From NCBI GenBank assembly GCA_937901915.1, contig CALGUD010000152.1:15021-79020 (forward strand): a stretch of 64,000 bases of DNA, read 5' to 3'. A program made the position numbers and the translations under genes. This document shows positions 53,704 to 62,636 of the stretch, one piece after another. Within the stretch, counting starts at the first letter, position 1. Each line of letters starts with the position of its first letter. This stretch comes from an uncultured Flavobacteriaceae bacterium. Lineage in GTDB: Bacteria > Bacteroidota > Bacteroidia > Flavobacteriales > Flavobacteriaceae. The notes beneath the pieces are model-generated. The model was not told the origin of the DNA. It worked only from the letters and a program-made list of their open reading frames with translations, and did no database searches.

Positions 53704-55440
53704 ATGAGCAAAAAAAAAGTAGCCTTTTCATGGGCATTTAAGGAATTCATCTGGCCGAGAAAAAAGATCATCTTTTTTGGTTTATTCCTTATTATCCTTA
53801 AGAGTTTATCCGGACTGGTACTACCCTATGCCAGTAAAAGTTTAATAGATGAAGTGATTCCTTCAAAGGATATGCAATCGCTGACAAACTTACTGATCAT
53901 TGTCTCGGCTGCCATTTTGGTACAGGCAATAACTTCATTTTCCTTAACACGTTTATTGAGTGTAGAAGCCCAGCATTTAATTTCACTGCTGCGCGCCAAA
54001 GTGCAAAGAAAACTCCTTACGCTGCCCATTAGCTTTTTTGACAATAATAAATCGGGGGCACTCGTATCTCGTGTTATGTCTGATGTTGAAGGTGTACGAA
54101 ACTTAGTTGGAACCGGATTGGTACAACTCATTGGTGGAAGCATTACAGCAATCATATCCCTGGTTATTTTAATAAAGATTAATGCCACTATGACTGCTTT
54201 TGTGTTACTTCCGGTCGGGATTTTTGCATTTATAGCGCTGAAGGCATTTGGTTATATACGCCCTATTTTCAGGAACCGTGGAAAGATCAATGCGGAGGTA
54301 ACGGGAAGGTTGACTGAAACGCTGAATGGAGTAAGGGTCATAAAAGGATTTAATGCTGAAGAACAGGAAAACAAAATCTTTGAAAAAGGAGTTGAACGTT
54401 TATACCTCAACGTAAAAAAGAGCCTTACCGCCACTGCACTTATGACGAGTTCATCTACTTTTTTACTCGGATTGGCCTCTGCAGGGATTATGGGAATTGG
54501 CGGGTATTTTATCATGGATAACACCATGACGTACGGTGAATTTGTATCCTTTACCTTGTTTTTAGGGTTTATGATTGCGCCTATAGTGCAGATGAGCAAT
54601 ATTGGAAGCCAACTAACAGAAGCGATGGCGGGGTTAGACCGTACCCAGGAATTAATGGATATGAAAGAAGAGGATAATCCGCAAGTACGGACTATTTATT
54701 TAGATAAAATAGAAGGGAATATTAAGTTTGAAGATGTTTCTTTCAGCTATGAAGAAGGCAAAGAGGTTTTACACAATATTTCGTTTGATGCCCCTGCAGG
54801 CAGTGTAACTGCCCTGGTGGGTTCATCAGGATCGGGGAAATCGACCATAGCGGGTTTAGCCGCCACTTTTTTGAGTCCGAAGCAAGGAAAGGTTACGATG
54901 GATGGGGTTGACCTCTCAAAGGTTAACCTGAGTAGTTTCAGGCAACACCTGGGCGTGGTTTTGCAGGATGATTTTTTATATGAAGGAACTATTAGAGAAA
55001 ATATTCTATTCCCCAGGCCCGATGCCACAGAGGAGGAACTACTGAATGCCGTAAAACATGCGTATGTAAATGAATTTACAGACCGTTTTGATGACGGATT
55101 GGATACGGTTATAGGGGAAAGGGGGGTGAAATTATCGGGGGGACAAAAACAACGGATCTCTATCGCGAGGGCTTTACTGGCAAATCCGAAGATCATTATT
55201 TTAGATGAGGCCACTTCTAACCTGGATACAGAGAGTGAGTCTTATATTCAAAAGAGTCTGCACATGCTTATGAAAGACCGGACTACTTTTGTTATAGCCC
55301 ACAGGTTAAGTACCATTAAACAAGCGGACCAGATATTGGTTATTGAAAACGGACACATTGCCGAGCGCGGACAACACGAGGATCTTATTGCTAAAGAGGG
55401 ACGGTATTATCAGTTGTATACTTTTCAGAGTAGGATATAA
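53704..55440 (+). CDS. ABC transporter, fused permease and ATPase (MsbA/exporter type)
   Basis: 578 residues from ATG 53704 (MSKKKVAFSWAFKEFIWPRK); a longer frame from 53659 adds an unlikely leader. Six membrane helices fill residues 20-310. The nucleotide-binding domain has Walker A GSSGSGKS, Q-loop VVLQDDFLYEGT, signature LSGGQKQRISIARALL, Walker B IIILDEATS and the switch His in VIAHRLST. It is a half-exporter that would act as a homodimer for lipid, peptide or drug efflux. The repeat-flanked GIY-YIG cassette follows it. Confidence 0.93.
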   Translation: MSKKKVAFSWAFKEFIWPRKKIIFFGLFLIILKSLSGLVLPYASKSLIDEVIPSKDMQSLTNLLIIVSAAILVQAITSFSLTRLLSVEAQHLISLLRAKVQRKLLTLPISFFDNNKSGALVSRVMSDVEGVRNLVGTGLVQLIGGSITAIISLVILIKINATMTAFVLLPVGIFAFIALKAFGYIRPIFRNRGKINAEVTGRLTETLNGVRVIKGFNAEEQENKIFEKGVERLYLNVKKSLTATALMTSSSTFLLGLASAGIMGIGGYFIMDNTMTYGEFVSFTLFLGFMIAPIVQMSNIGSQLTEAMAGLDRTQELMDMKEEDNPQVRTIYLDKIEGNIKFEDVSFSYEEGKEVLHNISFDAPAGSVTALVGSSGSGKSTIAGLAATFLSPKQGKVTMDGVDLSKVNLSSFRQHLGVVLQDDFLYEGTIRENILFPRPDATEEELLNAVKHAYVNEFTDRFDDGLDTVIGERGVKLSGGQKQRISIARALLANPKIIILDEATSNLDTESESYIQKSLHMLMKDRTTFVIAHRLSTIKQADQILVIENGHIAERGQHEDLIAKEGRYYQLYTFQSRI

Positions 55441-55446
55441 TATCTT

Positions 55447-55673
55447 AACGTCATTACGAAGAAACGTTTTAACGTTGACGAAGTAATCTGCCCGTTTCAT
55501 TCAAAAAATTGCTTCACTACGTTCGCAATAACCCTTCTAACGTCATTACGAGGAGCGGAGCGATGAAGTAATCTGCCTGTCTTTTTTTTAAATCCTTTCT
55601 TATTTTTAGTTTTTTGCAATACAAGAAGCAGATTGCCACGTCGTTCATTGTATTCACTCCTCGCAATGACGGT
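55447..55673. repeat. Left palindromic-repeat block of the GIY-YIG cassette
   Basis: It contains three complete units and one partial one. Unit A at 55447-55493 (start AACGTCATTACGAAGAAACG, end GACGAAGTAATCTGCCC), partial inverted unit at 55508-55532 (ATTGCTTCACTACGTTCGCA), unit A' at 55539-55578 (AACGTCATTACGAGGAGCGG), and inverted unit B at 55628-55670 (GCAGATTGCCACGTCGTTCA). The core CGTCATTRCGAGGAG...GAAGYAATCTGCC is a repeat that I know as widely dispersed in bacterial intergenic DNA. Confidence 0.85.
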
Positions 55674-55699
55674 GAGTCAATTTTTCTTATTTTTATTCT

Positions 55700-55999
55700 A
55701 TGAATAAATCCTATGTGTATTTTATGACAAATAAAAATAACTCTGTTATTTACATAGGAGTTACAAGTAATCTCATTAAACGGGTTTATCAACACAAAAC
55801 TAAAACATACAAAGGCTTTACTTTTAAATACAATTGTGACAAGCTTATTTATTACGAGGAATTTAATGATATCAAACAAGCAATTGATAGAGAAAAACAG
55901 TTAAAATCAGGTAATAGAAAAAGAAAAGAAGAATTGATAAATTCTACGAACCCTGAATGGGAAGATTTGTCTGAAGGTTGGCTTTTTTATTTTGATTAA
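55700..55999 (+). CDS. GIY-YIG nuclease family protein (COG2827/UvrC N-terminal-like)
   Basis: The 99-residue single-domain protein has the two signature strands YVYFMTNKNNSVIYIGVT (Y-x-Y...Y-I-G), the Arg/His of SNLIKRVYQHKTKTYKGFTFKYNC, Glu in LIYYEEFNDIKQAIDREKQLKSGNRKRKEELI and the C-terminal NPEWEDLSEGW. It is the short YhbQ-like type. It sits alone inside a block of palindromic repeats, with B units in the same orientation on both sides, which suggests it travels with or acts on them. Confidence 0.9.
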   Translation: MNKSYVYFMTNKNNSVIYIGVTSNLIKRVYQHKTKTYKGFTFKYNCDKLIYYEEFNDIKQAIDREKQLKSGNRKRKEELINSTNPEWEDLSEGWLFYFD

Positions 56000-56012
56000 T
56001 TATTTCTATTCG

Positions 56013-56108
56013 GCAGATTGCCACGTCGTTCATTGCATTCACTCCTCGCAATGACCATTCTAACGTCATTACGAGGAAACGTTTTAACGTTGACGAAGTA
56101 ATCTGCCC
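56013..56108. repeat. Right palindromic-repeat block of the GIY-YIG cassette
   Basis: Unit B at 56013-56055 matches 55628-55670 at 42 of 43 positions. Unit A at 56062-56108 matches 55447-55493 at 46 of 47 positions. B and A are inverted to each other with a 6-bp gap, so the block can fold into a long hairpin. The two B copies and the two outer A copies are direct repeats around the gene. Confidence 0.85.
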
Positions 56109-56126
56109 TTTGGATCTAAAAAATCC

Positions 56127-57074
56127 CTAATCACAGGTAACTGTGAATATCGATTCATTATCCAGTTGATATTTTTTAGCTTCTTTAACTGGTTTTATGG
56201 CCTGATACGGGAAAATAACCGTCATTTTATCAAAAGCATCTTCACTATCGTCGTTCTCATCCCCTTCTTTATAATACTCTGGATTGATATATGCTCTTTT
56301 TTCATCATTGAATTCATAGAATTCTTCAGGATTGCCTTCAAAATTTATATAACAAGGATTGTAATACATAGTTTCGGGGCTGGTCATATCCTTACTTGTT
56401 ATTTCCATTAAAAATTCTATATCTTCTCCTTCTTGAGGAAGTGGGTTTTTGTCATAAGAATCATTTTCCCCGCCATAATTGTTGAGGATTTGTAAACTGT
56501 TTTTTTCATAAACAGCCGTAAAAGACATTTCTTCAGACTGGGCGCTACGTACATAATTTAAAACTGCAAAATCATTACATGCCAGTGGATTTTTGAATGT
56601 ATACACAACGCTTGCTTTCCCGTCATGTTCATACATAAAGGATACAATACCAGGAGTTTTATCTAAAGTATGTATATAAGGAAAACCAAAGCAGTTAGCA
56701 TCTTCATTGAAGACTCTTTTCATTTTAAGGGCTTCTCCCTCATTGGTAAAACCAACAAAAACATCAGTGTCTTCAAATCCGCTGAAAAAAATACGCGATT
56801 GTTCCTTTAAATTTTTGTTTTTCCGGCCGTACAGTTCAAATTTATTCTCTTTCACATCCGGATTGAACTCAAATGTTTTATCTTTTTTCTTCCAGCTTCC
56901 CACCTGGATACCACCGAAATAGGTGATTGCATATTTGCCGTTTTTTAGAACCCATAAAAGGGAAGATCCTTCCGGAGCAGAACCTAAAGTATATACTCCT
57001 GTAATTTCAGTATTATTTTGAGCCATAAGGGTAGAAAAAAGGACTAAAAACAGCCCTGACATATAAGTTTTCAT
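56127..57074 (-). CDS. Exported protein of unknown function
   Basis: The 315 residues start with a signal peptide (MKTYMSGLFLVLFSTLMAQ). The mature part is acidic and beta-rich: GVYTLGSAPEGSSLLWVLKNGKYAITYFGGIQVGSWKKKDKTFEF reads like a lipocalin- or META-like strand set (substrate-free calycin style). Later segments hold several Asp/Glu clusters (YKEGDENDDSEDAFD) and four scattered cysteines (CFGF, LACND, NPCYINF, VTCD) that could pair as two disulfides. No family recognised. It stands between the GIY-YIG repeats and asmA. Confidence 0.75.
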   Translation of the reverse strand: MKTYMSGLFLVLFSTLMAQNNTEITGVYTLGSAPEGSSLLWVLKNGKYAITYFGGIQVGSWKKKDKTFEFNPDVKENKFELYGRKNKNLKEQSRIFFSGFEDTDVFVGFTNEGEALKMKRVFNEDANCFGFPYIHTLDKTPGIVSFMYEHDGKASVVYTFKNPLACNDFAVLNYVRSAQSEEMSFTAVYEKNSLQILNNYGGENDSYDKNPLPQEGEDIEFLMEITSKDMTSPETMYYNPCYINFEGNPEEFYEFNDEKRAYINPEYYKEGDENDDSEDAFDKMTVIFPYQAIKPVKEAKKYQLDNESIFTVTCD

Positions 57075-57351
57075 TATTCAGATTAATTCCATCAAAGTTA
57101 AATCAAGTTATTGGAATTATTTAATGTATTGAGAAAAATAGTTGTGGTTAAAAGTAGTATAATCATCTTATAAAAAAGGCTCCTGAACTTGTTTCGGGAG
57201 GGGGTGGGTTGTTGCTCTAAATTCTACCCTTTCCGTCTCATCTCGCTAAAACGTGATGATCCACCTTTCCCTGGCAAGGGAAAGGAGCTTTTCCTTTTGG
57301 GGTTTTTGTAATGCATCATTCCCTTAAACAATTCCACGATTAAACAAAAAA
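57075..57351. repeat. Spacer with shared repeat words and a hairpin
   Basis: No gene. TTCTACCCTTTCCGTCTCA at 57222-57240 is identical to 49487-49505. CCTTTCCCTGGCAAGGGAAA at 57265-57284 is a hairpin whose inverse reappears at the right end of the window (63976-64000). Confidence 0.55.
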
Positions 57352-57407
57352 TAAAAATCCCTTCTTTGTCATTCTGCCTTGAAGTAGAAGGAAAGAAGGG
57401 ATTTTTA
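57352..57407 (-). terminator. Terminator of the asmA-like gene
   Basis: A 16-bp stem (TAAAAATCCCTTCTTT / AAAGAAGGGATTTTTA) with a 24-nt loop lies 3 bp after the asmA stop and ends in T-rich sequence on the minus strand. Confidence 0.75.
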
Positions 57408-57410
57408 TTT

Positions 57411-60044
57411 TTATTTCACCGTATCCTTTTTCTTTTTGCCAAACACATTTTTAATCAAATCCTGGGCGGCATCTTTTACAGCTTCTTGTTGGGTAGCTTT
57501 TGCACTATCCTTTTTAACTGTAGTTGAGTCCCCGGATTTTGTGTTCTTGTTTATGATATCTGATAATCTATCCTTTACTTCATCTTTTCCTTTGGCAACG
57601 AGTTTATCTTTTTGTTTATCTACCAGCTGTTTTGTTAAACCTGTTACTGCAGTTTTTAAATTGGTAGATATATTCGGGTTGGAATAATTTCCTCCTATAG
57701 TTGCGGTTACCGGTACTGTTAAATTTTTGGTCTCCGTATCATCTAGTTTTGCAAGCATACTGCTCACATCACTTCCCAGGTATTTTGCAGGTACATTAAA
57801 CGTAGTATAGTAATTTAAGCTTTTATCAAATCCGTGTCCGCCGGAGACATCAATTGTAATATCCTTATACTTTAGCTGAAAAGGCTCTACCTTAACCGCA
57901 CCGTTATCAAACTTAAGTTTAGTAGTCACATCATTCATATTCAGCTCTTCAAAGTCAATAAAACTTAGGTTCTGCTGAAGGCCGGACAATAATTTTCCGT
58001 TTTGCGGCAATACAGATGTGGTTATAAGCTCCGCAATCGCATCACCTGAAATGGTTCCAAGATTCGGCGTAAGGTCGTCTTTTAAATTACCCGATAACGA
58101 GACTGTGGAATTAATACTCCCTTCAATAGCCTGCGCGATAGGACTTAAGGCTTTAAAGAGGTCGAGACTGCTGAAAGACTTAGCAATATCAAAATCTGCT
58201 ATCCCTAAATCCATATTAAAAACCGGGGTTTCTTCTTTGGTTGAAACTTTTCCGTTAACAACCAGCTTCCCTTCAAAAATATCGGTTCTCAGGTTTTGAA
58301 CTGTAGCCGCCTGGTCTTTAATGATCAGGGTCCCGGAAACATTTTTAAGGTTCAGATTGTCATAAATTACCGTTTTTGCTTCAGCATTTATGGTACAATC
58401 CAGGAATGAAGGTATTTTTACCTGTTCTTCAGATACCACCACTTCGCCATCCGGCTTTGTTGTTTCTTCGGAGGTCATAAAATCGTTTATTGAAAAAGTA
58501 TTCGAAGAAAGGTCGAACTTTCCTTCCATCACTTCATCATTAAATACAAATCCTAGTAAATTATTAATGGAACCGGTAGCGACAAAATCGGTATTCCCGG
58601 TTTTGGCATCAAATTTATTGAGCGTAACCACTTTAGGTGAAAAATCGATATTTGCCCTGTTAACAGTAACGGGTTGTTTCATTTCATCGGACGAAAATTC
58701 AAAATCCCTGAGATCCAGCGTTCCTTCTATCTGAGCCTTTTCATAATTTTTATTTTCAATGGAATTCATGTCAAAATTGGCTTTTACATCTGCTTGCAAT
58801 ATTCCTTTTAAGTTATTTTCGGCAGCTACCGGGTAGGCTTTGGAGAGGTTGGAAAGATTCATGGTTCCTAACATCTGCCCATTAACCAGCATGTTCTCGG
58901 TTAAATTACTAAGCCGGGCATTTACACTAAAGGTATCATCATCAATCTTGAAAGAGAGTTTTTCAATATCCACATAAGTGTCATTGGTGATCCCTGTTTT
59001 GTTCACGATGTTGGTTAGTATATGAATATTATCAACCCTTTTTGGCAGGTCAGGATATTTAAAGGATGCATTTTCTGAAGTTATCCTCACGTCAAAAGTC
59101 GGGATGCGGGTATCGTTCATCTCCCCTAAAATAACTCCTTCAACAATAAATTCGCCAGTAGTATTTACGTTCTCAATATTTTTTGAATACTCTTCAGGAA
59201 TTACAGCAAGGAAGTTTTTAAACTCGGTGGATTCCGTCTTAAAGCCGATCTTCATTTCCTGTCCGTCTTCAAGCATTTTTACATAACCATCAAAAATTAA
59301 CGGCAAACGATTGATCACTGCTTTGTTGTCTAAAAACGTGTATTTACTTTCTACAAGATCAACCCCAAGGACCGCATCGAGGGTTATATGGGTATTGTTC
59401 AGGTAGCTTTCATCACCCACCACCATTAAAACGTTGGTGTCCGTTTTTGTATCCAGGTCAAACTGGTCTTTCGAGAAGTCACCTTTCCCAAAGTGTACAA
59501 AATCGGTGAGTTCCAGCTTAAAGTTATTGGATTTATCTAGATAGGAAATATCACTGTTTGTGATCTCATATTCCTCAATTGTAAATTTAAATCCTTTCCC
59601 GGCAGCTGTTGTATCGGCCTGGGTTTCCGGAGTTTCTTTTGCAATGTCGTAATTTGTTACTCCATCTTCATTTACCAGAACATTTACATTGGCATGGTTT
59701 ACTTTAAAACTCTTTACAAGGAAAGTTTCTTCCGGGCCCTTAAAGAGTTCTTTAATAGACATGGCAAGTGCGGTTTCTTCAGCATAAAACAAGGTATCGC
59801 CTTCAAACGGTACTACATTAACCAGCGAAATATCTTTAATGACCACCGTGGCATTCGGGAAATTCCTGAATATACTGATATCTGCTTCGGCAAAATTAAA
59901 TTCTGCATTGATACTGTTATTAACCTGGTCTTTTATAATGCTTTCTATTTTCCCTTTAAAAATAAATGGCAATACAAGTAGGGTTATCAGCAACAGGCCA
60001 ATAACTATTGCTACAATCTTTATAATTTTTACTGCTGTTTTCAC
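57411..60044 (-). CDS. AsmA family protein (AsmA-like C-terminal region)
   Basis: The 877-residue protein has an N-terminal signal anchor (IIKIVAIVIGLLLITLLVLPFIF) and the AsmA start GKIESIIKDQVNNSINAEFNFAEADISIFRNFPNATVVIKDISL. The rest is long repetitive beta-strand sequence, with the conserved C-terminal segment FSSLDLFKALSPIAQAIEGSINSTVSLSGNLKDD, and a charged Lys/Asp tail (KDSAKATQQEAVKDA). AsmA/TamB-like proteins are thought to form beta-groove bridges that move lipids between the membranes. The next minus-strand gene upstream is the queuosine transporter, 27 bp away. Confidence 0.88.
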   Translation of the reverse strand: MKTAVKIIKIVAIVIGLLLITLLVLPFIFKGKIESIIKDQVNNSINAEFNFAEADISIFRNFPNATVVIKDISLVNVVPFEGDTLFYAEETALAMSIKELFKGPEETFLVKSFKVNHANVNVLVNEDGVTNYDIAKETPETQADTTAAGKGFKFTIEEYEITNSDISYLDKSNNFKLELTDFVHFGKGDFSKDQFDLDTKTDTNVLMVVGDESYLNNTHITLDAVLGVDLVESKYTFLDNKAVINRLPLIFDGYVKMLEDGQEMKIGFKTESTEFKNFLAVIPEEYSKNIENVNTTGEFIVEGVILGEMNDTRIPTFDVRITSENASFKYPDLPKRVDNIHILTNIVNKTGITNDTYVDIEKLSFKIDDDTFSVNARLSNLTENMLVNGQMLGTMNLSNLSKAYPVAAENNLKGILQADVKANFDMNSIENKNYEKAQIEGTLDLRDFEFSSDEMKQPVTVNRANIDFSPKVVTLNKFDAKTGNTDFVATGSINNLLGFVFNDEVMEGKFDLSSNTFSINDFMTSEETTKPDGEVVVSEEQVKIPSFLDCTINAEAKTVIYDNLNLKNVSGTLIIKDQAATVQNLRTDIFEGKLVVNGKVSTKEETPVFNMDLGIADFDIAKSFSSLDLFKALSPIAQAIEGSINSTVSLSGNLKDDLTPNLGTISGDAIAELITTSVLPQNGKLLSGLQQNLSFIDFEELNMNDVTTKLKFDNGAVKVEPFQLKYKDITIDVSGGHGFDKSLNYYTTFNVPAKYLGSDVSSMLAKLDDTETKNLTVPVTATIGGNYSNPNISTNLKTAVTGLTKQLVDKQKDKLVAKGKDEVKDRLSDIINKNTKSGDSTTVKKDSAKATQQEAVKDAAQDLIKNVFGKKKKDTVK

Positions 60045-60071
60045 AATTTAAATTTTTAAATTATTATTTTT

Positions 60072-60779
60072 TTAATCCAATTGGATTTCTTCGTTTATTT
60101 TAAGTTTAAACCTTTTTCTGAATATATATACGAAAAGATACGAAAAAGGAGTGTCACAAAATGCTATTAAAACTTTAAAAATTACTCCACTTAACAGCAA
60201 ACCATAAAATTTATCCCAGTCTATAACCCCAAAAAGGCATAATAATAAGATTACAGTAAAGGTATCTATAAACTGGGAAGTAAAGGTCGAAAAATTATTT
60301 CGAAGCCATAAATGTCTTCCTTTAGTAAGTTTTTTCCAGAAGTGATAAACTTGTATATCTATAAATTGCGCCGAGAGGTATGCGAGCATAGATGCCAGCA
60401 CTGCCAGCGGTGCATTGCCAAAGGCGAGTATAAAAAAATCATCGCTTAATACGGACCATGCAGTGGCCGGTACAACTTTGGAAACATATATAATGGACAA
60501 TGAAAATACAGAAGCAAATATTCCCGCTATGACTATTTGGTTGGCCTTCCTTTTACCATAAATCTCGGAGATAAGGTCTGTAATTAAAAAAGTTAACGGG
60601 TATGGCAATAAACCAACTGAAATTTCAAATAGGGGCGCCCCAAACAAGGTAAATTCGCCAAAAGGGTACCAATAAAAGAATTTTTGAAAAATAAGGTTTG
60701 ATACAACCAGGGAGGTGATAAATAACGCACCGAGATAAATGTAAACCTTAAAAGCTGCCTTTTTATCCCGGTCCGTCAT
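60072..60779 (-). CDS. Queuosine precursor transporter (YhhQ/VUT family)
   Basis: The 235-residue protein has six or so helices and the VUT signature GLLPYPLTFLITDLISEIYGKRKANQIV (with conserved D-x(2)-S-E-x-Y-G). Further features are YLSAQFIDIQVYHFWKK and FSTFTSQFIDTFTVILLL. The family imports queuine or preQ0/preQ1 for tRNA modification. It is 7 bp downstream of sppA, so the two are probably cotranscribed. No preQ1 riboswitch-like leader is possible with such a short gap. Confidence 0.88.
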   Translation of the reverse strand: MTDRDKKAAFKVYIYLGALFITSLVVSNLIFQKFFYWYPFGEFTLFGAPLFEISVGLLPYPLTFLITDLISEIYGKRKANQIVIAGIFASVFSLSIIYVSKVVPATAWSVLSDDFFILAFGNAPLAVLASMLAYLSAQFIDIQVYHFWKKLTKGRHLWLRNNFSTFTSQFIDTFTVILLLCLFGVIDWDKFYGLLLSGVIFKVLIAFCDTPFSYLFVYIFRKRFKLKINEEIQLD

Positions 60780-60786
60780 CCCAATA

Positions 60787-62565
60787 TTATTTTATATTCA
60801 TTTCAAAAGGCATTCTGGCCTGTGTACCTTTTAATTTGGAGAATGATTTAATATCCTTAAACATTTTATAAGCCTCTTCCCCTATTTCTGCTTTAATGAT
60901 TTCTTCTTTTGTCTGAGACATTTTGATCCCTGCAAAGGATCCAAAAATTTCTTCGAGACTATTTTCAAAAACCGGGTAATCCTGCATTTCATATTCTGAA
61001 GTTTCACCCAATTCTGCGGCATATGCTACGGCATCTTCCAATCCGCCAATCTCATCAACCAGTCCAAGTTGTTTTGCCTGTTCACCGCTCCAAACCCTAC
61101 CCTGGGCAATACTATCTACCTTTTCTATAGTTAAATTCCGTCCATCGGAAACTTTTTGGATGAAAGTCTGGTACACATCCTCTATGCTTTGTTGTGCAAA
61201 ATCCTTAAACTCTTCGGTTACCGGCTCAAAAGGAGTGTATAGCGTGGAATTCTTGTTTGTATTTACCTGCTCTGCATTAATTCCCCATTTATCTGCCAAT
61301 TCACTGATATTTGGAACAATACCAAAAACCCCAATAGATCCTGTTATTGTGGATGGTTCTGCAAATATTCGTTCTGCTCCTGCAGCTATGTAATACCCTC
61401 CTGAAGCAGCAACGCTACCCATTGAAACCACAACAGGTTTCACTTTTTTAACCATTTCTACCTCTCTCCATATAATATCCGAAGCCAGGGCGCTCCCACC
61501 CGGGGAATTTACCCTTAAAACAATCGCTTTTACATCTTCATCGTCCCTTGCTTCCCTGAGGGCTTCCATCATTACGACCTGTCCAATAATATTATGATTT
61601 CCTTTTGCGTACTGGATTTCACCTTCGGCATATATAACGGCAATTTTATCTTTCCCTATAGACTTAACCCTTTTCTTTGCATGTTCAGCGTAGTTGTATA
61701 TTTCTACATAATTGATCTCTTCATCATCTTCAATCCCGATTGCATTTTTTAGCAGGGACTCGTACTCATCAAAATACGCTATTTTATCTACCAGGTTATT
61801 TATAGCAGCAAGTTTAGGTGTCCTACCCCCTAAAGTATCGGCTATTGTATCAAGTTGCGCAACAGGTATATTTCTGCTATCGGAAATATCCTTTAATACG
61901 GATGACCACATAGAAAACAGCAATTCGGATATTTGTTGCCTGTTCTCATCACTCATTTCATCACTTATAAAGGGTTCAACCGCACTTTTGTATTTACCGT
62001 GCCTGATCACTTCCAATTTAACCCCGGTCTGTTCCTGAAGGTCTTTATAGAAAAGTACTTCAGAAGACAATCCCCTGAAATCTATTTCCCCAACAGGGTT
62101 TAAATACACTGAATCGGCCACCGATGCCAGATAATAGTCCTTTTGCATATAGTAATCGCCATAGGCATATACAAATTTTCCAGATTCCTTAAATTCTTTT
62201 AAAGCATCCCTTACAGCTTTAACCTGGGCAGTACCTCCCGTTAAGTACGTGCTGGAAATACTGATCCCTTTTATATTATTGTCAGTTTCGGCATATTTTA
62301 TAGCTCTTAAAATGGCATTTAATCCGTTGAATTCTTCCGATTTAAAATTAAAATCCTTCAGGATAAATTGTCCGCCATAATCAAGTAAAGGTTCATTAAG
62401 GTGCAGTTCCAGAACGGAATTGTTTTTTACTTTAACTAAATCACTTTCGCCCTCTGCCAATCCGGCCATGCTTACAGAAATAAAAATAAGGAAGAGCATG
62501 AAAAGGATTCCTAAGCCTATAACGGTGCCAATTATTGAGGCGAGTAAATTTCTTAAAAAGTTCAT
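60787..62565 (-). CDS. sppA: Signal peptide peptidase SppA (67K type)
   Basis: The 592-residue membrane-anchored serine protease digests released signal peptides. The N-terminal helix is FLRNLLASIIGTVIGLGILFMLFLIFI. There are two S49 domains: the first supplies the Lys general base (Lys193 in GKYKSAVEPF), the second the nucleophile Ser388 (MGSVAASGGYYIAAGAERIFAEP). GSIGVFGIVPN follows. The size and tandem domains match the E. coli 67-kDa enzyme, not the short type. A minus-strand TATCTTTG (62596-62589; TAnnTTTG type) lies 24 bp before the start. Confidence 0.93.
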   Translation of the reverse strand: MNFLRNLLASIIGTVIGLGILFMLFLIFISVSMAGLAEGESDLVKVKNNSVLELHLNEPLLDYGGQFILKDFNFKSEEFNGLNAILRAIKYAETDNNIKGISISSTYLTGGTAQVKAVRDALKEFKESGKFVYAYGDYYMQKDYYLASVADSVYLNPVGEIDFRGLSSEVLFYKDLQEQTGVKLEVIRHGKYKSAVEPFISDEMSDENRQQISELLFSMWSSVLKDISDSRNIPVAQLDTIADTLGGRTPKLAAINNLVDKIAYFDEYESLLKNAIGIEDDEEINYVEIYNYAEHAKKRVKSIGKDKIAVIYAEGEIQYAKGNHNIIGQVVMMEALREARDDEDVKAIVLRVNSPGGSALASDIIWREVEMVKKVKPVVVSMGSVAASGGYYIAAGAERIFAEPSTITGSIGVFGIVPNISELADKWGINAEQVNTNKNSTLYTPFEPVTEEFKDFAQQSIEDVYQTFIQKVSDGRNLTIEKVDSIAQGRVWSGEQAKQLGLVDEIGGLEDAVAYAAELGETSEYEMQDYPVFENSLEEIFGSFAGIKMSQTKEEIIKAEIGEEAYKMFKDIKSFSKLKGTQARMPFEMNIK

Positions 62566-62636
62566 TTTTTAACTATTAACATTATGGGCAAAGATAAACT
62601 TTTGTAAAATTCTTTTACTTACTTTGTTATGAGATT

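Noticed and set aside
55447..56108. A CRISPR array, suggested by repeated units
   Set aside because: The units are few, alternate in orientation, have unequal spacing and enclose a gene; no cas genes are present.
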